Below are positions 17,101 to 21,862 of a stretch of DNA of 21,862 nucleotides, piece by piece. The notes beneath the pieces were generated by a model. It did not search any database. It worked only from the letters and a program-made list of their open reading frames with translations, and had not been told where the DNA came from. The position numbers and the translations under genes are program-made. Source of the DNA: CAYVFC01 sp964450715 (GTDB taxonomy: Bacteria > Myxococcota_A > Polyangia > Polyangiales > JAFGIB01); the NCBI GenBank assembly GCA_964450715.1, contig CAYVFC010000137.1, positions 1 to 21,862 of the forward strand. Direction: 5' to 3'. Numbering within the stretch: position 1 is the stretch's first letter; every line of letters begins with the position of its first letter.

Positions 17101-17426
17101 ATGACCGATACGATGTTGGGGTGGTTCAACGAGGCGGAAGCCTCGGCCTCGCGCCGAAAACGTTTGGCCCTGGTCTCCTCAGAAGGCCCCTGCGGCTTCA
17201 TGATCTTGACCGCCACCGAGTTGTTCAGACGCCGGTTGAGCGAGCGGTAGATCCAGCCCATGGAACCGTCTCCGAGAAACTCTACCAGCTCGTACTTGTG
17301 CTCCAGAACCAGCCCCTGCAGATCATCGCCGTAGCGCCGTCGCTCTCCCGAGATATCGCTTCCGCACTCGGGACAACCGGGCTCGGCTCCCAAAGCGATA
17401 CCGCGGCATTTACTGCAGATCTTCAT
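14190..17426 (-). CDS. Ser/Thr protein kinase with zinc ribbons, AAA ATPase and TPR domains
   Basis: A 1078-residue cytoplasmic signalling protein. Order: zinc ribbon (Cys4, 7, 18, 21); Hanks-type kinase at about 45-315 with glycine loop LGDGSMG, Lys74, HRDLKPEN (Asp169), DFG at 191-193 and APE at 221-223, all intact, so it should be active; a second zinc ribbon (Cys322, 325, 336, 339); a Ser/Arg/Pro linker; an AAA/STAND-type NTPase with Walker A GPAGSGKT at 432-439 and Walker B LCLFFDEVEEYDD near 548-560; then a helical TPR-like half. The architecture parallels Mycobacterium PknK and large myxobacterial kinases, but there is no C-terminal DNA-binding domain. The start at 17426 begins at the zinc ribbon and has GGGGGGAA upstream; a longer frame reaches 17468. 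Signal and targets are unknown. Confidence 0.93.
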   Translation of the reverse strand: MKICSKCRGIALGAEPGCPECGSDISGERRRYGDDLQGLVLEHKYELVEFLGDGSMGWIYRSLNRRLNNSVAVKIMKPQGPSEETRAKRFRREAEASASLNHPNIVSVIDFGQTAAGLLYMVNEFVPGTTLSHHVEQQGRLSLPRAYRIFDQILSAVEEAHGQGIVHRDLKPENIMITPMRTGESRVKVVDFGIAKLLEKADSITRLSMQGQIFGTPGFMAPEQIEGQVSKLSDVYACGAVLYYMLTGREMFAAPSPVEIIMLQMHSDPGSLRAASDLEFPVVIERLVARCLKRNPRERFQSVSDLQSAFAEEMGRCSHFPCPCCGDQVEILSKYCKACGAPVGERDSGYPSASSRPAGTRSSRPASFPSGRLSTAPEGESSGRSARLFDRTLDRRLRVERTLDLPLVDRESECDALAEFLNSGRNVLAVVGPAGSGKTSLLSVLGKMARESDRPVASSGPDPGLARQPWFPIRSVLGQVLGTDELDLNILKRSVDDAGLAPEDVFGLCQLLGVAAPGEKPEYAVRLREATASARRVLLCSRMSGLGLCLFFDEVEEYDDASLVFLRELCAAAAGTEVKVVLTAESESSLLGMAEQVVRPGPIVREGAEQLARAILPSKGSSWNRVADAVVNAAAGNALYMVHALRLIAEGGSEVEVTGSDLIALRISRLPASPLKLLQIVCTMGLAALPEIAQTLFENGEPWEPALKLLVRRGLLLPQTDKQLVVSHKIIAQIAREQMPAVARRELHRRVVELYDPAVFDPITLARHAYEARMGDLALDIVQRAGELSEQCLDDSGAALHFRRALHIARWQLLMEPDDGLCLELALKLADSMRYSKDTVGVELVLKEAIEAAAGNPLLHAQLLRSMARFELGRDRAEDALRVAQQAVGRAYAAGSPQLLAESYLELGRVLAGIGDLNRAANELEEGVRIARSSGDVDGEPDSPLPGLWRLFAELAELRLQLKGDINVALENAREALNCARQEKSILGEARSRYLLGTMLTSAGRLKAGEEELRAALRAFVELGDRRSAGECLLALAEAGGERGDDLVGRARDMFQQISWNQGINAINRLSERVMYQV

Positions 17427-17623
17427 GCTGCTATTCCCCCCGGCCTCGGTACCTGACTGGGCACACAATATATAGTACTAAAAAAAGAGAATCGTAAAAG
17501 TGAGCACATGTACGACATGCAGGTATCTTATCTACGCATCCCACTTCTGCCGATACGCGCGCCAGCGATAGGAGCGTCAGGCCCGCTCGAAGTCGCGGTC
17601 GATAGTCGTGTGGGCAGCAGAAG

Positions 17624-17707
17624 CACGGGGCACGGGGCACGGAGCACGGGGCACGGGGCACGGGGCACGGGGCACGGAGCACGGGGCACGGGGCACGGGG
17701 CACGGGG
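17624..17707 (+). repeat. Heptanucleotide tandem repeat, 12 units
   Basis: Twelve uninterrupted 7-bp units. Ten are CACGGGG; units 3 and 8 are CACGGAG. The two variants are 35 bp apart, so units 3-7 and 8-12 form two identical 35-bp blocks, suggesting growth by duplication of five units. It is intergenic and probably variable in copy number. Confidence 0.95.
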
Positions 17708-17891
17708 AGTGTGAATCTGCGTGATGAATCCAGCTATTTAGACGACTTTGCCAACGATTGGTTGAACATTTTCTCAATCTGCGTGAAACGTAAATTATAG
17801 CCAGCCCAATTGCGAAAAAGCGAAAAAACCGCGTAAAAAACCGGCGGAATTACGGATTAATACGTTGAATGTGTACCTCTGCGAAACAGCC

Positions 17892-17900
17892 TGCTAGAAT
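17892..17900 (+). promoter_or_regulatory. Extended -10 promoter for the CDF gene (TGC-TAGAAT)
   Basis: TGC plus TAGAAT lies 11 nt before the ATG at 17912, so the transcript should begin very close to the start codon, near GGAG at 17905-17908. No -35 at normal spacing. Confidence 0.45.
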
Positions 17901-17911
17901 GCTCGGAGTAA

Positions 17912-18904
17912 ATGGAAAACGCGATTTCGGACAGGAAAAATTCAGGCCGGAGGCAATCGGTAGCGCTGCTCTCGGTCGCCTCCAACACCCTGCTGATCGC
18001 GTTGAAGGTGGTGGTAGGGCTGGCCATCGGATCGGTCTCGGTCATCTCCGAGGCCATTCACTCGGGCGTCGACTTGCTGGCGGCGGTGATCGCCTGGCTC
18101 GCCGTTCGCACGGCCGACCAACCCCCTGACGAGGCCCACCCCTACGGGCACGGTAAGTTCGAGAACGTCTCCGGCGCGGTAGAGGCGCTACTCATCTTCG
18201 TCGCGGCCGGCTGGATCATCTACGAGTCGGTCGAGAAGCTTCTGCACCCGACGCCGCTCGAGGGCGTCACCTGGGGGGTGGCCGTGATGGCCGTTTCCGC
18301 GGCCGTCAACCTCTTCGTGTCCAGCAGGCTCTTCAAGGTCGGGCGCGAGACCCAGTCGATCGCGCTGCTGGCCGACGCCTGGCACCTGCGGACGGACATC
18401 TATACCTCGGTAGGGGTGATGGTGGGCCTGGCCCTGATCTACCTGGGCGAGAGGTTCTGGCCGGGCACCCCGCTCTACTGGCTCGACCCATTGACCGCGA
18501 TCGCGGTGGCGCTGCTCATCGTACACGCGGCCTACTCTTTGACCATGCAATCGGCCCGGGACCTGGTCGATTCCAGCCTACCTCCCGAGGAGGAGCGGTG
18601 GATCCGGGAAACCATAGTGCAGTTCGCCTCCAGGGGCGTGAAGGGTTGCCATCGGCTGCGCACCCGAAAGTCGGGCGCGGACCGCTTCGTGGAGTTCCAC
18701 ATGCTGGTAGACCCCGATATGTCGGTGCAGCACTCGCACGACCTGGCCGAGGAGCTGAGCAGTGCCATCGAGCGCCATTTCGTGCATACCAACGTGCTGG
18801 TACACGTCGAGCCCTGCGACGGAAGCTGTCCGGACCACTGCCTGGAGGGCTGCCTGGTTCCGGAACAAGAAAGGAGAGACAAAAAGGAAAACAGGGAGCG
18901 ATGA
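17912..18904 (+). CDS. Cation diffusion facilitator (zinc/iron-type efflux transporter)
   Basis: A 330-residue inner-membrane transporter of the CDF family, exporting divalent metal in exchange for protons, with about six membrane helices in residues 15-215 and a cytoplasmic C-terminal domain. The transport site can be read: SEAIHSGVD gives His50 and Asp54 in helix 2, and ADAWHLRTD gives His158 and Asp162 in helix 5. Such a His/Asp, His/Asp set is usual for zinc-preferring members. HPYGHGKFE at 76-84 is a conserved loop. An unusual tail carries Cys302, 306, 310 and 314 at exact four-residue spacing, a possible metal-binding addition. GGAG precedes the ATG closely. The next gene begins 35 nt later with its own promoter. 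Metal specificity is inferred, not proved. Confidence 0.93.
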   Translation: MENAISDRKNSGRRQSVALLSVASNTLLIALKVVVGLAIGSVSVISEAIHSGVDLLAAVIAWLAVRTADQPPDEAHPYGHGKFENVSGAVEALLIFVAAGWIIYESVEKLLHPTPLEGVTWGVAVMAVSAAVNLFVSSRLFKVGRETQSIALLADAWHLRTDIYTSVGVMVGLALIYLGERFWPGTPLYWLDPLTAIAVALLIVHAAYSLTMQSARDLVDSSLPPEEERWIRETIVQFASRGVKGCHRLRTRKSGADRFVEFHMLVDPDMSVQHSHDLAEELSSAIERHFVHTNVLVHVEPCDGSCPDHCLEGCLVPEQERRDKKENRER

Positions 18905-18915
18905 CCCGCAGTCGA

Positions 18916-18924
18916 TGCTATACT
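18916..18924 (+). promoter_or_regulatory. Extended -10 promoter (TGC-TATACT)
   Basis: TGC plus TATACT, 14 nt before the GTG at 18939 and 11 nt after the CDF stop codon. It is the best match to an extended -10 in the window and implies a nearly leaderless transcript; no Shine-Dalgarno is seen. Confidence 0.5.
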
Positions 18925-18938
18925 AATCGAAGTAGCAA

Positions 18939-20243
18939 GTGAACGCACTTCCTTTGCCTGAAACCGAGCCCATCGAATCGGCCGACTCCGCCGAAGCGGC
19001 GGCCGGGAACGCCGAACCGTTGAAAGCGCACCTCTCGAGCTCGCCGTCGGCGGCAGAGGAGGCGGCCACGCCCCCGCAAGCGGCCAAGGCGGAACCGTCA
19101 GCTACGGCTCGCGATACTATGGTCGACGAACTGGGCCGGGACGAGTCCTTCGGCTCGGAGATGCTCCGCAACCTCTCGGCGCGTCTGGCCCTGGGAGACG
19201 AACAGGACGTGACCGACGCGGAGATCGTATCGGTTCTGGGCGAGCAGTCCCTGAGGGCATTTCGCTACGCCCAGGAGAGCCTGCGGGGGCTGGTCCGTAA
19301 AGTCACCGGGGAACCGGCCTTCTGCCACTCGGCCGACGTAGCGTTGCGCGCTCTCGATCTAGCCTACCCCAGACCGCTGCTTCAGGTCTGCTTGCTGCAC
19401 GACGCGGCGGAAGACAGCAGCGACGACATCATCACGCTATTCTTCCACCTGAAGGAGATCGAGCGGCTCTTCGACCCCGACGTGGTCGCGGACGTCCGCG
19501 TGCTGACCAACCGTTACCAGATCATCCTGCAATCCCTCTCCGGCCTGCTGCCGGACAACCTGCCGTTCGAGCCGGAATCGCTCGGCGCCGTCACCCGGGC
19601 CCTGGACGAGCTGCGCGCGCAGGTGCCGCCCCTGGTCCGGGACGAGTTCGACTACGAGTTCTACCAGCTACATACTTACTTCTTGCCGGCGGTGAACCTG
19701 GCGGCGGGCCGCAGGCGGGGCCTCATCGACCGGCAATATACGGTTCTCTCGGAGGTCGCTTTCCAGGCCTATCGCGTCTACGCCGAGCAGATGGGCGACG
19801 ACGCGCTTCTACGCTATGGTCACTACGGCAGCGGGTTCTACGACCGCGTGCTCACGGTCAAGTTCCTCGACCAGGTGGACAACCTGCGCACGAGCGGGAT
19901 CGCGACCTGGGGCGCGCTGGATCGCATCCTGGTCAAGACCGAGACCTTCCTGGACAAGACCTTTTACCTGCACGACTACGTCCGCCGACACGGTTTCGAG
20001 GGGCGCACCGCCTTTCTGGATCTGTACGACTATCTCAAATGCCAGCTCATCGAGCAGATGGCTGTTCGGCGCAAGGCCGTGGCCTTCCTCGCCGACAGCC
20101 GCTTCGCCTTGCTGACCGAGTTCCTGGTGGAGACGCTCTCGCGGCTGCAGCGCAAGTACATGGTCAGCGAGCTGCCTCGGGCGGAAATCTCCAGGTTGCG
20201 CCACCAGATCCGCGATCACAACCTGCTGGTCACGGAGGGCTGA
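18939..20243 (+). CDS. HD-domain protein resembling the RelA/SpoT hydrolase domain
   Basis: A 434-residue protein. The first 65 residues are low-complexity Ala/Glu/Ser/Pro and probably disordered. Residues 105-350 show the HD-hydrolase order of RelA/SpoT homologues: His130 (FCHSADVA), CLLHDAAEDS with His154-Asp155 and Glu158-Asp159 (the HDxxED motif), and VKFLDQVDNLRT with Asp311 and Asn315, matching the VKLADRLHNMRT segment of SpoT. Those residues hold manganese and cleave the 3' pyrophosphate of (p)ppGpp. No synthetase, TGS or ACT domain is present, and an unusual insert of about 110 residues separates the last two motifs. The start is GTG 18939, placed by the TATACT promoter; a later start near Met61 is possible. 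The substrate is inference; it could be another HD phosphohydrolase. Confidence 0.7.
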   Translation: MNALPLPETEPIESADSAEAAAGNAEPLKAHLSSSPSAAEEAATPPQAAKAEPSATARDTMVDELGRDESFGSEMLRNLSARLALGDEQDVTDAEIVSVLGEQSLRAFRYAQESLRGLVRKVTGEPAFCHSADVALRALDLAYPRPLLQVCLLHDAAEDSSDDIITLFFHLKEIERLFDPDVVADVRVLTNRYQIILQSLSGLLPDNLPFEPESLGAVTRALDELRAQVPPLVRDEFDYEFYQLHTYFLPAVNLAAGRRRGLIDRQYTVLSEVAFQAYRVYAEQMGDDALLRYGHYGSGFYDRVLTVKFLDQVDNLRTSGIATWGALDRILVKTETFLDKTFYLHDYVRRHGFEGRTAFLDLYDYLKCQLIEQMAVRRKAVAFLADSRFALLTEFLVETLSRLQRKYMVSELPRAEISRLRHQIRDHNLLVTEG

Positions 20244-20309
20244 GTAAGAGCCTTTATCGAGACCGGACCGAGCGGCTCGGCGATGCATGGTGTCGCGCCT
20301 GTCGGTTTG

Positions 20310-20318
20310 TGCTATGGG
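20310..20318 (+). promoter_or_regulatory. Possible extended -10 promoter of glyA (TGC-TATGGG)
   Basis: TGC plus TATGGG, a weaker hexamer in the same context as the other promoters here, about 45 nt before the glyA start. A small hairpin CCGAG-CGG-CTCGG (20267-20279) precedes it. Confidence 0.3.
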
Positions 20319-20363
20319 AGGCGCTGTCCAAAAGAGGCTGCGGCCGGATACCAGGAGGAAGAG

Positions 20364-21617
20364 ATGAGCGAGCCCACGCTGGCACAGGCAGACCCGGAGG
20401 TCGCCGAGCTGGTTCGCGGAGAAGAGCGCCGCCAGTCGGAAAAGGTGCGGCTGATCCCCAGCGAGAACTACACCTCCCGGGCCGTGATGGAAGCGTGTGG
20501 CAGCGTCCTGAACAACAAGTACAGCGAGGGCTATGCCGGGCAGCGCTACTACGAGGGGCAGCAGCAGATCGACCGGGTCGAGCTACTGGCAATAGAACGG
20601 ATAAAGAAGCTCTTCGGCGCCGACCACGCCAACGTGCAACCCTACTCCGGCTCCCCGGCCAACCTCGCCGTCTACCTGGCCTTCTGCCGGCCCGGCGACG
20701 CGGTCATGGGTATGGCGCTGCCCAGCGGCGGACACCTCACCCAGGGCTGGAACGTATCCATCACCGGGATGTACTTCCGCAGCCGCCAATACGGGGTGAG
20801 GCAGCAGGACCAGCGCATCGACTTCGATCAGGTGGCGGCGGTTGCCCGCGAGCACAAGCCCCGCATCATCTTCTGCGGCGCCAGCGCCTACCCGCGCATC
20901 GTCGAGTTCGACCGCTTCGCCGAGATCGCGCGCGAGACGGGCGCGGTGCTGGTGGCCGACATCGCGCACATCGCCGGCCTGGTAGCCGGGGGCGTGCACC
21001 CCTCGCCCGTGGGCCTGGCCGAGGTGGTGACCACCACCACGCACAAGACGCTGCGCGGTCCGCGCGGGGGGCTCATCATGTGCGACGAGAAGCACCGGGC
21101 GGCCATCGACAAGGCGGTGTTTCCCGGCCTGCAAGGGGGTCCTCACAACAGCACCACCGCCGCCATTGCCGTGGCCGCGGGCGAGGCCGCAACCGACCGC
21201 TTCCGGCGCTATGCCGAGCGAGTGGTCAAGAACGCAAGGATCCTGGCCGACGTCCTGCAGTCGCGAGGCTTCGACCTGGTCACCGGCGGCACCGACAACC
21301 ACCTCATCCTCATCGACCTCACCGGTAAGAAGGTCCCGGGCAAGATGGCGGCCAAGGCGCTCGACCGAGCCGGCATCGTCTGCAACTACAACGCGGTCCC
21401 CTTTGACCCGCGACCGCCGGCCGATCCGAGCGGCATCCGCATCGGCACCCCGGCCACGACCAGCCGGCGCATGGGCCCGGACGAAATGCAGCGAATCGGC
21501 AACTGGATCGCCGACGCGGTGGAAGCGCCCGGCGACGAGGAGCGGCTCGACCGCATCGCAGGAGAGGTCAGGGAGATGTGCAGCGGTTTCCCGCCTCCGG
21601 GACTGCCCATCATATAG
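20364..21617 (+). CDS. glyA: Serine hydroxymethyltransferase
   Basis: A 417-residue PLP enzyme that converts serine and tetrahydrofolate to glycine and methylene-tetrahydrofolate, the main source of one-carbon units; cytoplasmic, usually a dimer or tetramer. Signatures: RLIPSENYTSRAVMEACGS, NKYSEGYAGQRYYEGQQ, VQPYSGSPANLAVY, DIAHIAGLVAGG, and the PLP-lysine motif VTTTTHKTLRGPRGG with Lys228, close to Lys229 of the Escherichia coli enzyme. Length is normal. The ATG at 20364 is fixed by AGGAGGAA at 20353-20360; an in-frame ATG at 20283 is upstream of the likely promoter and rejected. It stands alone, followed by non-coding DNA. No glycine or tetrahydrofolate riboswitch structure is evident in the leader. 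Confidence 0.98.
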   Translation: MSEPTLAQADPEVAELVRGEERRQSEKVRLIPSENYTSRAVMEACGSVLNNKYSEGYAGQRYYEGQQQIDRVELLAIERIKKLFGADHANVQPYSGSPANLAVYLAFCRPGDAVMGMALPSGGHLTQGWNVSITGMYFRSRQYGVRQQDQRIDFDQVAAVAREHKPRIIFCGASAYPRIVEFDRFAEIARETGAVLVADIAHIAGLVAGGVHPSPVGLAEVVTTTTHKTLRGPRGGLIMCDEKHRAAIDKAVFPGLQGGPHNSTTAAIAVAAGEAATDRFRRYAERVVKNARILADVLQSRGFDLVTGGTDNHLILIDLTGKKVPGKMAAKALDRAGIVCNYNAVPFDPRPPADPSGIRIGTPATTSRRMGPDEMQRIGNWIADAVEAPGDEERLDRIAGEVREMCSGFPPPGLPII

Positions 21618-21762
21618 GCCCGAACGGGAGGGGGGCAAGCCCATCCCCTACAGCGATTTGGTACGTGCCTTCCGTAGTGGCGGGCCTTGCGCCTCACCAT
21701 TGATCACATTTTTAATGAGATTCGTTTTTCGGGGAATTTTACTAGAAGCCATTTCATAAATA

Positions 21763-21780
21763 CTCCCGTCGTCTTTCGGG
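21763..21780 (+). repeat. 18-bp dispersed motif, copy 2
   Basis: Identical over 18 bp to 6136-6153. Here it directly precedes the palindromic element that runs to the window end, so it may be part of a larger repeat family of which the first copy is a fragment. Confidence 0.55.
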
Positions 21781-21784
21781 CGGG

Positions 21785-21862
21785 GCGGCCCCATCTGCGG
21801 CGTCGCACCTCCTCGAAATAGCACCACTATTGCTCGTCGTCGCTCCTTGCATCTGGGGCCGC
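21785..21862. repeat. Palindromic intergenic repeat, possibly cut by window end
   Basis: Outer arms GCGGCCCC (21785-21792) and GGGGCCGC (21855-21862) are perfect complements. A central hairpin is formed by AATAG (21817-21821) and CTATT (21827-21831). Between them CGTCGCACCTCCTCG and CGTCGTCGCTCCTTG are similar direct copies. The 245 nt after glyA hold no convincing gene; this looks like a REP-type element. Confidence 0.55.

Larger units (their letters stand above)
17427..17911. other. Long intergenic region between divergent kinase and CDF genes
   Basis: This 485-nt stretch has no convincing gene. The kinase side (17466-17499) is AT-rich, with TACTATATATT on the minus strand as a likely -10 region about 40 nt from the kinase start. 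The middle holds the heptanucleotide repeat. The CDF side (about 17710-17880) is AT-rich compared with its surroundings and contains two copies of AATCTGCGTGA (17714-17724 and 17776-17786) and A-runs. Open frames across the repeat encode only repeated Pro/Cys/Val/Arg or Gly/His/Thr patterns and are not genes. Confidence 0.6.

Noticed and set aside
17624..17707. CRISPR array
   Set aside because: The units are 7 bp and contiguous with no spacers.
17431..17777. Open frames through the heptanucleotide repeat
   Set aside because: The products are simple reiterations (PCPVPRA or GTGHGA types) created by a 7-bp repeat, not proteins.
20244..20363. Glycine or tetrahydrofolate riboswitch before glyA
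   Set aside because: The 120-nt gap has only a small CCGAG/CTCGG hairpin and no recognisable aptamer core.
21618..21784. Short minus-strand frame beginning MKWLLVKFPEKRISLKM
   Set aside because: It is only 17 codons and the following codable stretch is in another frame; it may be a decayed remnant, but this cannot be supported from one copy.

Overview
The window is GC-rich, bacterial and densely coding, with short intergenic gaps. Several protein types point to Myxococcota or a related deltaproteobacterial lineage: an AgmX/PglI-type C-terminal domain protein, a kinase-AAA-TPR regulator, a stand-alone cyclic-nucleotide-binding protein, and a secreted L-domain repeat protein. This placement rests on gene style only. 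There is no rRNA, tRNA, CRISPR array, integrase or transposase, so it reads as ordinary chromosome with small repeats between genes.

Layout. 1-2720: a TPR protein whose 5' end lies outside the window, then panC (pantothenate synthesis), then a small cNMP-binding protein and a probable terminator. 2821-4990: a secreted protein with a papain-like Cys/His/Asp pattern and C-terminal L-domain-like repeats, closed by a strong terminator. 5159-7641: an AgmX/PglI-type membrane protein, a tiny Cys-rich protein (minus), a membrane-anchored MtfA-like zinc peptidase with a SEC-C tail, and a 49-residue very basic protein (minus) that ends 2 nt from the peptidase gene. 7792-10164: promoter and ilvB-ilvN operon (acetolactate synthase, branched-chain amino acids). 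10173-14176: a YciO-family gene (minus), an unrecognised protein, a radical SAM/SPASM gene (minus) flanked by REP-like sequences, surE and apt. 14190-17426: a 1078-residue Ser/Thr kinase-AAA-TPR protein (minus). 17427-17911: a long intergenic stretch with a 12-unit heptanucleotide repeat. 17912-21617: a cation diffusion facilitator, an HD protein resembling the hydrolase half of RelA/SpoT, and glyA. 21618-21862: non-coding, with a palindromic repeat running to the window edge.

Most genes are housekeeping metabolism (panC, ilvBN, apt, surE, glyA) mixed with signalling genes of unknown pathway. I see no multi-gene defence or biosynthetic cluster. The most interesting items are the divergent HD alarmone-hydrolase-like protein, the MtfA/SEC-C fusion, the two small proteins, the secreted protease-like L-domain protein, the recurring extended -10 promoters close to start codons, and the repeat elements.
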